This document shows positions 1 through 11,114 of a stretch of 64,000 nucleotides of DNA, piece after piece. The notes under the pieces are model-generated. The model was not told where the DNA came from and made no database searches. It saw only the letters and a list, made by a program, of their open reading frames with translations. Both the position numbers and the translations under genes were made by a program. Within the stretch, counting starts at the first letter, position 1, and each line of letters begins with the position of its first letter. This DNA comes from Triatoma infestans. Its lineage: Eukaryota; Arthropoda; Insecta; Hemiptera; Reduviidae. Where the stretch lies: the NCBI GenBank assembly GCA_011037195.1, contig JAAEAF010004405.1, positions 1 to 64,000 on the forward strand, in the 5' to 3' direction.

Positions 1-76
1 TCAATTATTATTTTGAGTACTGGAGTAAGAGAAATTTGGGTGAGTGTTTCACACCAGATTTTTTAAAATTAAATTC
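1..76 (-). repeat. TCTTAC-family repeat, terminal fragment
   Basis: This is the terminal part of an unnamed dispersed repeat that occurs many times in the window. It reads ggagtaagagaaa followed by the hairpin gtgagtgtttcac and a T-rich run, which is the reverse complement of the start of the plus-strand copies at 37998 and 41325. Only the end is present because the window begins inside the element. Confidence 0.75.
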
Positions 77-80
77 ATGC

Positions 81-118
81 ACGGATAATCCGGAAACCGG
101 ATAATCGGGAGTTTACTG
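81..118. mobile_element. Possible pogo/Tigger-like terminal repeat
   Basis: Read on the minus strand the segment starts CAGTAAACTCCCGATTATCC and sits next to a TA dinucleotide (119-120). This resembles terminal inverted repeats of pogo/Tigger elements. No transposase or second terminus was found, so it is a fragment at best. Confidence 0.3.
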
Positions 119-939
119 TATTTCGAAGAAGCCCTGGAGATAGATTTTTGTTAGCATAGTTTTGGTATATCTACAATCCAACGAATTAGAAATAATGAAA
201 TAATGAACAATGGTCGGACCCAGAACAGTATCTATCCTTTGTATAATACAGTCTAGTAGATTGCTGGAATGGCCATTCCAAGAGGATAGGAGATGAGTGA
301 TGGTTCCACATTTCGCTAAAGTATGAACAAGTTGAGCGGAGGAATCGAGGACGACCAAGAATGTATGGCGGCAAGAGGACTAAATGGTGGGAAATGGAAG
401 GACAAACAACTCTGGAAAGGAAATGCTCTTGGCAGCGGAATTTGATCTTTTATTTATAAAAGTCGCAAAAAAAAAGTGTTATGCATTAAAATATTCTTAT
501 ATTTGCAATAATTGGATTCCACTTTTAAGAATTCGTTATTAAAAAAATTTATGTTTTTAATTATTCAAAACTTTCAGCAAATTTAGGGCTATTTGATTAA
601 ATACAAACCTTGACAATTAGAGAAAATCATTGGCTCATTTTTCACCTCAGAACTGCATCCAAATTTTTTAATTAGAATTTTCGTTGGAAATACATTTATT
701 TGTTGAGGCTCCTTTCATTACGAAACATACCTATCTATTCGTTAAAATCGGCCAATTCAGTTATCGATTTGCTTCAAATTTGAAATTCTAGCTTAATAGA
801 ATCTTGAAGTTACATAGTTGGTAGGACTATAAATTATCTGGAAATGGTATTTTGTTGCGAAGGATAATATTACAGTTCAACTCCCCAAAAAAAAAACAAT
901 TCCTTGGAATATGAATATATATATTGAATAAACTAAAAT
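119..939. other. AT-rich stretch, no recognisable gene
   Basis: Short open frames occur by chance. Around 320-400 a plus-frame reads like ERRNRGRPRMYGG followed by KWWEM, which is faintly like low-complexity retroelement tails, but I cannot assign it. I see no other motif. Confidence 0.5.
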
Positions 940-1420
940 TACCAGTATGGTATCTGAGTTTAAAGAAAATCGTTGGAACAAATTGCGTAAAAATGGGAGG
1001 GGGTGGGAATGAAAACATTCAGTAAAGACGCACTTTTTAATTGTTGAATTTTTGATCGAAAGCTTCCACACTTAAATGAACTCTCCCACATAACAGTTTC
1101 AAAGAAAAGTGATAGATCTGTATACTTATTTTGTATACCACATTTATCGGTATTTTTATGGAGAAAATCGCTGAAAATTGAAAAAAAGTAATCAGTATAA
1201 ACGCTTTTCCGGTTGGTTAACCAATTTTTTTTCAAATTCCGTATGTTGGCAACAAATTTAATTTTAATTAATATTATTTAAATGAAGGAATTGTAAAAAT
1301 AATCCTAAAATAGCATGTTCAAGAGAATGTAATCCCCACCCTTCCCCCCCAAACCCCTTAATGAATTGTCCCATAGAAAGTTACCAAATAAAAATTCTAC
1401 CTCTTAACATATACGATGTT
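940..1420 (+). repeat. TCTTAC-family repeat, decayed internal part
   Basis: The segment holds diverged versions of the internal module seen in better copies: aaagaaaatcgttggaac, the cagtaaa/acgcactt stretch, a taattaatattatttaaatga stretch, the C-rich tract near 1335-1360 and aaataaaaattctacc. Both hairpin ends are missing. Confidence 0.6.
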
Positions 1421-1501
1421 AAAAGGAAATTGTTGGGCCGTTTTTGCGTAATTAAGAAAAAAACTGGAAAATCCGTTTAGTAAAATAATACCTCCGTGTA
1501 G

Positions 1502-1612
1502 GTACTCATACCGCCAGAACCATATCTGCCGCAAAATCTACGGGAGAAGACATTTAGATTCATTCATAACTTGGCCCACCCTGGAGTGAAAAGCTCTTTT
1601 GAAAATCAAATA
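1502..1612 (+). pseudogene. Ty3/Gypsy integrase zinc-finger fragment
   Basis: Reading from 1502 gives 37 codons without a stop. They include IPPEPYLPQNLREKTF and then IHNLAHPGVKSSF, which matches the first half (the two histidines of HHCC) of the zinc-binding domain at the start of LTR-retrotransposon integrases. The fragment stops at the TA dinucleotide (1611-1612) where the mariner begins. The matching cysteines are not found beyond the mariner, whose other flank is a TCTTAC repeat. This is a relic of a Gypsy-type pol gene and not a functional protein. Confidence 0.5.
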
Positions 1613-2517
1613 CGAGGTGTGTAAATTATTAAGTAATGAGACTGATTTTTTATCTTTTATTTATTCAAATAAAATTACAATTCAACATTGTCCCCTTCAA
1701 AGTAACTACCTTGGGAAGCCATACAACGCTGAAGACGATTCTTCCATTCGTCATAGCAGTGCTGGAACTCGGATACTGGAATAGACTTCAGTTGGTCGGT
1801 TACGGCTGTTTGAATATTCTCCAATGACGTCCCTTGAGGTGATTTTTCAATTTGGGGAACAAAAAAAAGTCACATGGACTCAAGTCGGGTGAATAAGGAG
1901 GCTGAGGAGCCACAGGAATGTTATTACTGGCTAAATACTGATTAATGTGAAAGATTTTTCGGAACCATTTTTGCACAAATTTTTCTCATCCCCAATTCAT
2001 TAGTCAAAATTTGATGAACGGTTGTGTGAGTCAAATTCAACTCTTCGCCGATCATTCGGACTGTCAAACGACGATCTGAACGCACGAGATCGCGGATTCT
2101 GCCAACATTTTCGTCGGTTCTTGAAGATGAAGGCCTTCCGCTGCGAGGCTCGTCTTCAATTGATTCCCTTCCTTCTGCAAACGACTTAAACCACCTAAAA
2201 ACCTGTGCTCTCGACAAAACATTGTCTCCATAGGCCTGGCACAGTTTTTCAAACGTTTCCGGTGCACTGTGCCCAAGTCTGAAGCAAAACCTGATAGCAC
2301 AACGTTGCTCGTAATTGATGTCACTCATTTTTAAAACGCACTGAAAAAACCTTGCTCACAAAAAAAATCACTACGGACAGTGCAACAACTCTAGCATTTT
2401 CAAATTTGCACTGACGTGTATCAGATGTTTACTTGCCCTACCACGCATGCGCCGCGTCTCTAGTCTTGCGAGATCGAACACTAGAAAATCAGTCTCATTA
2501 CTTAATTTACACACTCG
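1613..2517 (-). mobile_element. Internally deleted mariner transposon
   Basis: The element is 905 bp long against the usual 1.3 kb or so. Its inverted ends begin CGAGGTGTGTAAATTATTAA on the left and CGAGTGTGTAAATTAAGTAA on the right, flanked by TA on both sides (1611-1612 and 2518-2519), the standard Tc1/mariner target. The minus strand carries the amino-terminal DNA-binding part of a mariner transposase and, after a deletion, the carboxy-terminal part with the third catalytic Asp. The middle with the first two catalytic aspartates is gone. It is therefore non-autonomous. Confidence 0.88.
1942..2328 (-). pseudogene. Mariner transposase, N-terminal DNA-binding region
   Basis: This open frame has 128 residues. 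It begins [19 protein letters not shown], a helix-turn-helix typical of mariner transposases. A second HTH follows (about residues 70-110: [19 protein letters not shown]), then the linker end KMVPKNLSH, equivalent to the WVPHEL region of mariners. The frame stops just where the catalytic core should begin. Between 1690 and 1935 on the same strand the C-terminus continues in two frames, including PYSPDLSPCDFFLFPKL with the third Asp of the D,D34D triad and the ending EWKNRLQRCMASQGSYFEG. At least one frameshift and a deletion of roughly 400 bp separate the parts. Catalysis is impossible, but the N-terminal part could still bind the terminal repeats if made (inference). Confidence 0.88.
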
Positions 2518-2519
2518 TA

Positions 2520-2760
2520 CACACACAGACCATTTGCTAAAAACCACTTTTTTTTTGGATCTCGGAAATAGCAAAGCTGGAGTACTTATATAAGATTATC
2601 TTGTATTCTCCGGTTGAGGATTGTGCTAGATAACTAACTGTCGGATCCCGCATGGAATGCCAAGTTCAAACTATCTGCGGTTTTTAACTTTTGAACTATG
2701 CTGTTTACAAATGTAAAAAGTTGCATACATACAAATACCCATTCACTCACATACACGTAG
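2520..2760 (+). repeat. TCTTAC-family repeat pieces flanking the mariner
   Basis: The stretch starting cacacacagaccatttgcta and continuing into aaaaccacttttttttt equals the 3' portion of the TCTTAC family. A second piece at 2640-2760 (gtcggatcccgcatggaatg, ctatgctgtttacaaatg) equals the segment that lies just before it in intact copies. The order is scrambled relative to full copies, so this is rearranged debris. Confidence 0.55.
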
Positions 2761-2879
2761 ATCATTTTGAAACCCACCAGTCTGGGTGGGTACCAGGTAA
2801 TATTGAAATCTGTGGGAAATGAGGAGGTGAAAAAGTTAGCGAAATTAGGCGCCTTCATACCTTCTTTGGTCCTGAACCT

Positions 2880-3430
2880 GCGGTTGGTTTGTCTTTGTGC
2901 ACATATCTGTCGAATTTCCAGACATTGACGGCATTGCAGCATTCATCCCTATGGAGGAGCTTAGTTGGTTGTTGAAAGAGTATGATGTGATGCTCACTGT
3001 GGGGGACCGGATAGCGGTAATAGAAAGATATTGCTATGCCTTTGACGTATACCTCTTTCAGGCATCTGGGTCATTGTTGGACATTGTGATTTAAGAAGCG
3101 GCTTATTTTTACCAGACCCTTTTTTATAGAGTTTGTGATCCCTTTTTGTGGAGCCAGAGGATCGAAACTTCCATCCATCTCATGACTCATTTACTTGGGT
3201 TATGGGGAAAATAGATTCAGGACCTTTCCTTAGAACAGGATGTCTGTGAAAGAGCTTAGGCTATTTCCTTTGAAAGTTATGGTTGGTTTGTTTAGATTTT
3301 TCTGAATCTTAGGTGAATTCTTATTCTAGACCCAGAGTTGTTGTTTAGGATAGCTGTTTTGGCTCAATAAGGCTTTAGATAGCAACAGGTTTCTGGTTAC
3401 TCTCCTAACTGTTGAATAATAATAGTAGGA
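2880..3430 (+). pseudogene. LINE 3'-end fragment (post-RNase H zinc region)
   Basis: This region is a diverged copy of 25617-26105. Shared landmarks in order are attcatcc.tatgga.gagc, catctgg..ttgttggacattgtg, gtttgtga.cc....ttttgtgga, catccatct, aggatgtctgtg.aagagcttaggctatttc and a terminal aataataatag. The better copy encodes a LINE C-terminus with a Cys/His cluster. Here the frame is broken by several stops. The 3' tail is an AAT-type simple repeat. Confidence 0.65.
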
Positions 3431-3679
3431 CTTCCTTCCATCCTTGTTAGTTTCAGCCAAACATCAACGGTTCCATTTAAGTTTTTCAATTTTTCGCGCA
3501 TTTTTCGAAAACACCTCAAATTATTTTCTTTAATTTTCATATTAATTACAAATATACACATACATCATATAGGTCTATCACTTTTATTTGCAAAATTTTC
3601 GGAAACTAATGATTTCTTGGTGGTTCTGTGGGATCTGGGGAGATCTAGCTTCTTCTTAAATTTTTATTTCATTATAATA

Positions 3680-4762
3680 AAAGGGACCCTAGCCAGTAAA
3701 GTTGAGGAAATAAGGGCACAAAACGGGCTTCAGTCGGAAGCGAGGTTGGCTCTCCTGGACATCCTCTCTCTAATGCAGAAGAAACATGTGGCAGAATCCA
3801 ATCTGATCTCCTTCAATCGGTAAATAAAGCCGACACCCCCGAATGGGAACTGCGGGCGCTGGCTCAAGAAACCATATATACGCGTTACCCCGCTGAACAA
3901 TGGCTGCATTTGTACACAGATGGCTCTGCCCAATCAAGTAGCAGTAATGCAGGGGCCGGAGTGTACTGTGAATTTTTCTCGCTCTCTGCGCCGGTTGGTG
4001 CAAATTTCACAAATTTTGACGGAGAAGTCAAGGCCATTTCAGTGGCTTTAATGGAAGTGGCAGAAAGGACAATTCCACCTAAGTTAGTAATTTTTATGGA
4101 TTCCCAGGCGGCAATATTAGCAGTTTCCAGCAGGGATTATACGGGCAGCAGGGAGGTGATCGAGGCAAGGAAACATGTAGACAAGTTGATCTCAGGTGTA
4201 TGCCATGTGGTTCTGCTGTGGATTCCTGGCCACTGTGGCCTTTTTGGGAACGACCAAGCTGACAAATTGGCGCGGCAAGGAGCGTTACAACAGCAGCCGC
4301 AGCCACCTCCTCTGCTAAACGCATCATAAAATCCCGAATGAAGGAGCTGGTAAGAGCGAGGCAGGTGAGCCAGGCTGAGGGAAAGTCATGGGTGAGTCCC
4401 CTCGTTACCCCCCTCCCACAAGAACTGCGCCGTGCTGAAATGGTCGCAGCCTTCAGGATGATGATGGGGCATGATTTTTTTTGCAGCTCCACTTGTTCCG
4501 CATTGGATTAGTGGACAGTCCTAATTGTCCTCTATGCGGGATTGAAGATATGGACGCCCAACACCTGTTTCGTTGTGCAGGTTTGGTAGATGTACAGAAG
4601 AATGATTTGGAAGATCGCAAATACGCGAGCAGATTATATTGGGTTGCAAGGCGCCGAATGATGAGAAGCAGTAAGAATGATGAGAAGTCAGTAAGGGCGC
4701 GGCGTTATAAAAAAAAAAAGGATAATAAAAATCTCCTCTCTATTAACATAACAATTTAACAT
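3680..4762 (+). pseudogene. Truncated LINE ORF2: RNase H and C-terminal zinc cluster
   Basis: A degraded leader (3680-3905, one frameshift; WELRALAQETIYTRYPAEQW lies just upstream) runs into an intact RNase H domain at 3910-4329. Counting from the first Met of that block, the catalytic acids are D4 (YTDGS), E39 (FDGE), D64 (MDSQAA) and D119 (GNDQAD), with WIPGHCG before the last. After frame breaks at about 4330-4480 the end of the protein has the cluster CPLCGIEDMDAQHLFRC. The tail is A-rich (4710-4735). RNase H at this position is known for I, R1 and LOA-type LINEs and would cut RNA in RNA:DNA hybrids during retrotransposition. No reverse transcriptase remains, so this is a 5'-truncated, dead copy. 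Confidence 0.8.
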
Positions 4763-5700
4763 TAACATAACATTTTTCATTGAAGAAATGAACTTCATTG
4801 AAGAAAATATTCGTCAATTACAACTTTTAAACCAAAGGAAAAAATGGACAAAAACATTTCGAATGTTTGTCGCTAGAATGTTTTTTCCCTCCAATTCCAT
4901 TAAAATTATGAAAGGATATTAAAAAAAAACAGATTTGTACTTAACCAATATTTATTAATTTTAATTTTACCTTGAATATTATGACCACAAATCAAGAAAG
5001 CGTTTAAAAAAAACAGTGGCGGTTTTTATATAAAGTAATTAACCTTGGAAAAAAAGAAAAGATGATGGAACAAAAAAATAATGAAGTGCCAATATTCTAG
5101 GAATGATATTTTTATTGCATAATTCATTTGTAATCCAAATTTAATCTAAAGATTAAGTAATATTACAAAATTAAGTAAATACCTGACGAGTTTAATTATA
5201 TGTTTGATAGGAGAAAAGAATATCGTACTATCTTGTCATAAATACCATATTAATTTGTTACTTAATATCTTTATGTTTCAATTAATCGACCTAATTATTA
5301 GCCATTGTTTTGGCTAATCGATGTTATAAATCGATTTATTCATCTCATATTTTCTCATTTAATATGCAGATTAATTAATTTAATTATATTTGATGAAAAG
5401 TTATTCATTCACTATTAGAAATCTTAAATTGAATCTAAAAGTGATCAAATCTTCAGTTCAAAATTAGTGAAGCTTTCTGAAATATGCGAGGGGGTGTTTC
5501 TAAGGTTCTAGAGAATCGCACTGCCCTTTGAACATTAAGCATTACCTAAAAGGATCTGAGATATAAACAGGTTTTTGCAGGCTGTTAAGTCTTATCATTC
5601 CGATAGTACTGACACATTGGAATGGAAAGTTGCCCGCCCGTCTGTCGCATTAACATGTGAGACTCCATATCCCTCCTCCGATTTCTGTATTGGTAAGTAC
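4763..5700. other. AT-rich intergenic DNA
   Basis: The stretch is very AT-rich with scattered A/T runs. No coding frame, tRNA box pair or known repeat end was recognised. Confidence 0.5.
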
Positions 5701-5815
5701 TTTCATATCCAGCTTATTCTCCGAACTTGGCACCAAGCGGTTACCATTCTTTGTAGAACTAAGAAAGCCTACCCAGCCGATAAATGGATCAAACATTTTT
5801 TAAGAAGCTCTTAAA
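5701..5815 (+). pseudogene. Probable mariner transposase C-terminal scrap
   Basis: Reading near 5709 gives PAYSPNLAPSGYHSL, then stops, then MDQTFFKKL. This resembles the PPYSPDLAPSDYHLF motif holding the third Asp of mariner transposases, with Asp replaced by Asn. Only about 35 codons can be matched and no inverted repeat was found. Confidence 0.4.
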
Positions 5816-6300
5816 AAAAAGAAATTGGTAGCGCGCTGATACAAGTAATATCCAATTAAATAGGTATTATGTTGATTTAATTGTAAAAATTGAATAAACT
5901 TCGAAACTTATAACACAGTTCCTAGAACTTTAGTGAACTGAGAAAGATATATCTCAGGATATGGATAACGGCAAGTTATGAGAAGGAAGGAATCTCTTAA
6001 TGGAATTTTATGGTTAATTCTTCAACATGCTAATTGTGGGAAGCCTGTTAATTTTAGAAAACTAGAAGAAGAAAAGAAGATGTGCTTTTGGTAGAATTGG
6101 AAGAAGACTCACATGAAACATTTAGACTTAGACTTAGTTTAAATTTGCTCAAGCTTTGTTGTTTTTACAGAGAACGCTCCACAGAAGTTCGCTCAGATAT
6201 TATAAATATATAACCTCTACCACCTTTAGTTTTATGGCCAGCCGAGTATGAACATTATAAATATTGAATTTAAAAAAATTGTTAATTAATTTGTATTCGC
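5816..6300. other. AT-rich intergenic DNA
   Basis: No gene or clear repeat was recognised. The final 60 bases before the SINE (about 6310-6345, gtgtgagtgattcacac) look like the terminal hairpin of a TCTTAC-family copy. Confidence 0.45.
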
Positions 6301-6362
6301 TGAAGTATGACAAGTCGTGTGAGTGATTCACACAACTTTATTTTATATATATAAAAGACCTA

Positions 6363-6738
6363 GATTGTAGATGGTTGTGCACCCCGGAGCCTTCTCCAAT
6401 TCACAGACAACACTGCCCAACACCAGACAGTGAGTTGTAGAGCTCCTAGGAAGAAAAAAATCTAAGGATAGCATGCTGGATTCGAACCCGGAAACTCCAC
6501 GTTGCTAGTTCAGCGCGCTATCCCTTCCTTCTCCCTTGGCTTTCGCCAATTAACTAGGGACGGAGACCCTAGTTTGTGTACTGTGTTTGTCCTTGTCTGT
6601 AAAGTGTAGAATGTACGTATGTAGTTAAAGTGTACTATGTACTGTTCTGACAAAGTGCTTGGAGTGCTAAGCTGTGGTAACCCTGGGGTCGCTACTCTCC
6701 AACTATAACTGCATGCAACAAATACCCCTTGCGGGCTT
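6363..6738 (-). repeat. SINE, long composite form (type B) with TSD
   Basis: The 376-bp insertion is flanked by an 11-bp direct repeat, TAAAAGACCTA (6352-6362 and 6739-6749). On the minus strand it has three parts. The first is a head of about 190 bp that includes GTATTTGTTGCATGCAGTTA and resembles the 5' UTR of the LINE at 29-36 kb. The second is a tRNA-like region with an RNA polymerase III A-box-like stretch (GGGATAGCGCGCTG) and a B box (GGGTTCGAATCC). The third is a body with AGGAGCTCTACAACTCACTG, ending in a short ATCTAC-rich tail. The same composite occurs on the plus strand at 27236-27685. Confidence 0.85.
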
Positions 6739-6749
6739 TAAAAGACCTA

Positions 6750-7043
6750 AGAACTATATATCGTTTACTGTAGGGGAGAATTTGGTTGTTAAAAGTCAAG
6801 ACGTAAGGGTAATACTTGTATGTCAGAGGATACAAGTTATATGCTACGATTTTTCTACGTTTTGTTTTATTCACTACTTATTACACCACTGTTTCTATGA
6901 AGGCATTTAAGTGGACTTGAATATTTCAGGAAGACGAGATCTATTAGCGGATAGATTGGCTATATCATCTGCAAAGAAATATACAGCAGAGTTGTTTCTA
7001 GATTATTGAAAATATGTGCGGATAAATACCATTAAACAGAATG
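6750..7043. other. Unassigned DNA between SINE and LINE
   Basis: No motif was recognised. Confidence 0.4.
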
Positions 7044-7053
7044 GATTTTCAAT

Positions 7054-8213
7054 TTCTTTATTTATTTACAAATCATAATATGGGCCAGATCACCAAGAGC
7101 TTTACACATAGAGATTAGAGGTTGTAATATGTTATTTCATAAATCTTGGTAGAGTGGCGGTTTCAGTCTTCTAGATTGAGTAGGTTTCCCTATGTTGTAG
7201 TGGGACGTTGAGGATAGTGTGTGAAGTGTGAGGAAGAAGTTGTCTGTTAATTTAGTCACGTGTGTGTGAATATCTGTAATGTCTAGTTCTCTGTGTATTT
7301 GTGTGTTCTGGTGAACCAAGGGGCTTTTAAAGCAATTCGGAGTACTTTGTTTTGAAATGTCTGAAGTCGTTTCGTTAGTTGCTGGCAGTTATCCAGACTG
7401 GGCAAGCGTATGTCAACAGAGGTCTGAGAAGCGTCTTATAAAGAAGTACTGTACAGGAGTGTTTGAGTGGTGTGTTTCTGTTTATAAGTGGATATAATTG
7501 TTTCAGTCGGCTGTATGCTTGTTGTAGTTTGTTGTTAATGTGTAGTCTCCAGGTGAGTCTTGTGTCAAGGATTACACCAAGATAGCGCACTCCTTGGTCC
7601 TTCGGTTTCCTGGGCATTTCCTGGTTGTTTAGTTTTAGTCGCCGAAGGTCTTCATTTTGAAATCTCCGAAGAGAAAAAATTTTTGCTTCTGTTTTAGTGA
7701 TGTTGAGACGTAGCTTCCATTTTTGGAACCATTTTGTAATGATGTCTATACTTGTTTGTAAGTCAGTGATGCTTTGGTCAATGTTGTCGTTAGTTGAGGC
7801 TATCATTGTGTCGTCTGCGTATGTGGCTAAAGTGGCTGAAGTTGGTTCAGGTATGTCCGAACAGTAAAGGTTAAAGAGTATAGGACTGATGATTGCACCT
7901 TGCGGTAGTCCCGCGAGAATTTAGCGTCTAGTACTATATGTGTTGTTGACTCTTACCTGAAATGTTCTGTCCCTTAAAAAGGATCCTATGATTTGACTAA
8001 TGTAGTCAGGTGCGTTTGTGTGTCTGAGTTTGTAGAGTTGTCCTGAGTGCCAAACTGTGTCGAATGCAGCGGCTACGGTCTAGAAATATCGCTGCAGTAT
8101 GTTTCCTTTTTTCAAAATTGTGTACTATGTATTCTGTAATTCTCTTAATTTGATGTACTGGTGAGTGTTTTGGTCTGAATCCAAATTGATGTGGTGGAAT
8201 TGCGTTTGCGTCA
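7054..8213 (-). mobile_element. 5'-truncated LINE with TSD
   Basis: The 1.16-kb insertion is bounded by GATTTTCAAT on both sides (7044-7053 and 8214-8223). The minus strand holds the reverse transcriptase from the FGFR motif to the C-terminus, and ends with a short AAATAAATAAAG tail. TSDs, 5' truncation and a 3' tail are the signature of target-primed reverse transcription. I see no RNase H or zinc cluster, which suggests a Jockey-like lineage different from the LINE at 29-36 kb. Confidence 0.8.
7137..8213 (-). pseudogene. Non-LTR reverse transcriptase (truncated, frameshifted)
   Basis: Motifs in order on the minus strand are FGFRPKHSPVHQIKRI, a catalytic A-motif region AAFDTVWHSGQLYKL (after a disruption at about 8075), FQVRVNN, GLPQGAIISPILFNLY, and TYADDTMIAS with the two catalytic aspartates of YADD at about 7815. 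These are followed by the thumb region in a clean frame (7375-7806, including KWKLRLNITKTEAKIF and RYLGVILDTRLTW). After another frameshift near 7350 the C-terminus runs to 7137. Stops lie near 7920 and frameshifts near 8080 and 7350, so the enzyme is dead. Its role in a live element would be to copy LINE RNA at a nicked target. Confidence 0.85.
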
Positions 8214-8223
8214 GATTTTCAAT

Positions 8224-9655
8224 AAAAACTTTACTAAATAATACATTTTGTAACATACAAATTTAATAAATTTTAAATTTCTTATATTAATTTGCAAAAA
8301 AAGAAATCTGGTTTTAACTAAATTTGTCACTTTTTATGACATAATCTCTAATCTCTGTGGCTAATCTGTGATGTATAGTTATTCAGGAAATTTATGCATT
8401 ATTTATTTTTATTTTATATTGGGTATATTAAGCAATATTAATGTTTATTATACAATTTCTTCATGCTTACAAGAAAAAAAACCATATCATTCATAAAGAA
8501 TTTTTAGCAAAATGGCTAGCTAAATATTAAATATTTTACAACACACCAATGGGTATAATATTTTAAAAAAAACCTTAAAATATGACTGTTTATAATGTTG
8601 TTATTATGTTAATAATAAAAAGCCAATATATCTTGATTTGAATAATATATCATAATGTATAATGTAATATATTAATCACTCTTGTTGAATTGCTATATAC
8701 ATTTATAAAATATCTATGCCCTATTTTAACCATATAAATATTTAACTAATTGCATTAATATTGATGTAAAAATATAAAAATGGTGTTGATGATAACCTTG
8801 TGTTAATCCATTGTATATTAAACATCATCTTAAAAAGGTTTGTAATAAAGACATGATGAAGTTTACCTCGTAACGTAACCCTTTATAAACAGTATATTTA
8901 TGTATACATAAGTAAAAAAAAAAAAAAAAAAAATTATATATACAGTCGCTTCTAGTGAATGTTGTACATATGAGAATTATGTTACTACTTTTTTTACAAT
9001 ATTCAAGTATTAAACGTCTTCAACTAGAATCTATAGATAGTAAGTTATAAAATATGTACAAGTATATAAGGTAACATGATCTAACCATAACTGGACACAC
9101 AGAAACGAACAAGTGAGAAAACCGGTTCACAAGTTTAAATTATTATTCGAAACGACTTTATACATCCTTTGGGTCATTAACATTGTTACTCGTTTTTGCT
9201 TACTGCCTTTATACTTGTTTGCTTCTTTCTTATTTTTCTCTTTTCCACACTTTGATTAACCTTCAATTGGAAGTTTAAACAGTATATGAGGAAGGTCTTC
9301 AAGAAGGGCATTGTTAAAGGATTAATATAATTATTTGAAATAATTTTTTGAACTTCTATCTATAAATTGATTAACGTGAAAAATGATCGTGAAAACAAAA
9401 AAAATGTCATTAAAATTTTTTTACAACCTGTTTTTTAACTTGTATTTCCAAATTTATATGCAAATAGACAAGGCCCATTTTCAATTTTTTTTGGAGGTCC
9501 CAAGCGGCAGCATTTTTAAGGTTTCAAACGCCGCCCCCTCGCCTCCGGTCAAGTTTCTACAAAATTATACAACAAAATATTTTCATGTGAAAAGAAACAA
9601 TTATATGAGTCGTGATTTAACAAACTATCTTCTTGAATGTAGTATATTTTTTTTT
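8224..9655. other. AT-rich intergenic DNA with A-tract
   Basis: This is about 1.4 kb of AT-rich sequence with a run of about 20 A at 8911-8931. Open frames (for example 9383-9664) are low complexity and match nothing I know. Confidence 0.5.
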
Positions 9656-9868
9656 TTCAATTAATTTTTTTTATTACTCCTGCAGTAAGAGTAAGTATTG
9701 TAATCATATCAAATTTTCGATATCGAGTTTTTACCGGAAATATAAGTTTTGAGGTCCCCTGAATCCAAAAAAAGTGATTTTTTATAAAATGGTGTGTGTG
9801 TGTGAACTTGAAAAATGAAAAATCTTAGAAAGTTCAAACTTGATATTCCATTGATGTATCATCTAGGG

Positions 9869-11114
9869 CAGTGGTCGGCAAAGTGCGGCTCCAGAGCCGC
9901 ATGTGGCTCTTTGGCTCCTTAAGTGCGGCTCTGGCACAAATATCCACGGAAGGCGCAATGATATTTTCATTTAAAAAAAAAAAACCTTGATAAGAAAAAA
10001 ATTACATCTTATTTTGATAAATTAAAATTCTTCTATAAATCGAGAACATGTATAATTTTTTGTTTAAGTTAAAAGATAGATAGGTAATTAAAATTTTATA
10101 TTGTTGTAAAATTACGTAACGAACATCGAGTTTAATTTTCACAGTCCAGAACTAACAGACGATCAGTGGATCCAAAACTTCTATTTCATGGTAGACGTTA
10201 CGTCTGATCTAAATCAGCTTAATCGTAAACTACAAGGGAAAGGAAACTTAATTTTTCGATGTTAGAAGAAGTAATAACATTCGAAAACAAATTATCCATT
10301 TTTGCTCAGGATTTTGAAAGGGAAACATTGTTTCATTTTCCGAGCCTGCTGAAGCATCGCCAAGAAATAATTCCTCTATTGATAAACACCATTTTAAAAC
10401 AATAATTTTAAATATGAGGGAAGCATTTCTCAGCAGGTTTCAGGAATTTAAAAACAGCAGAGCAACTTTAGCATTTGTCAAAAATCCTCTTAATGCTACG
10501 ATAACCGAGTTGAAATTTTCTCCTTTTGAAATTGACATTGGTAGCTTTGAAATGCAATTGCTGGATTTAAAAAACAAGGAGATATGGCGCTCTAAATTCG
10601 AACGTCTTTGTGTTGAATTGGAAATATTGGAAAAGAAAAAATGTGATCTTGGTTCACAAACACAAGTGGTCTGCTTTGAATGACCTGGAGAAGGAAGACA
10701 TGATCATTTTCAACGCTTGGAATAGTATTCCTGACTCTTACGATCAGCTGAAAAAGCTCGCATTTGCTGTTCTTTCCCTTTTCGGTTCTACATATATATG
10801 CAAACAATCTTTTTCAAGCATGAACATTATCAAGAGTAAACTGAGTAGTCGTCTTATTGATGAGAACTTGGAATCATGCCTAAAATTAAAAACAACAACA
10901 TACAAACCTGACTTACTCAAACTTTCCAAGGAGATGCAAGCACATTGTTCGCATTAATAAATATTTATTAAGTATGAAATTTAGTTTTATTTAGTGTACT
11001 ACTTATTTAGTGTAATAAAAGTTTACTAAACAAGCAGATCTGGCTCCCAATTTTTTTTTAAATTGTTGTAATGTTCATATTTGGCTCTTTGGCTAAAAAG
11101 TTTGCCGACTACTG
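9869..11114 (+). mobile_element. hAT transposon, internally deleted
   Basis: The ends are inverted: CAGTGGTCGGCAAA at the left and the reverse complement CAGTAGTCGGCAAA at the right. Sub-terminal tggctctttggct lies at the left and is repeated near the right end. CTAGGG is duplicated on both sides (9863-9868 and 11116-11121) inside a degenerate 8-bp site. At 1.25 kb it is much shorter than an autonomous hAT. The coding remnant resembles the ZBED5/GTF2IRD2-like hAT group. Confidence 0.85.
10150..10957 (+). pseudogene. hAT transposase C-terminal half
   Basis: Fragments in three frames follow the same protein. The first, at about 10150-10260, includes [19 protein letters not shown]. The second, at 10280-10683, has the stretches ENKLSIFAQDFERE, FPSLLKHRQEIIPL and the clean block MREAFLSRFQEFKN. 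The third, at 10640-10957, has the hAT dimerisation domain, including FGSTYICKQSFSSMNIIKSK, then LSSRLIDENLESCLKLKTT. In hAT transposases this C-terminal domain mediates multimerisation. The catalytic D/D region and the N-terminal zinc finger are absent, so no active enzyme is encoded. Confidence 0.82.
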
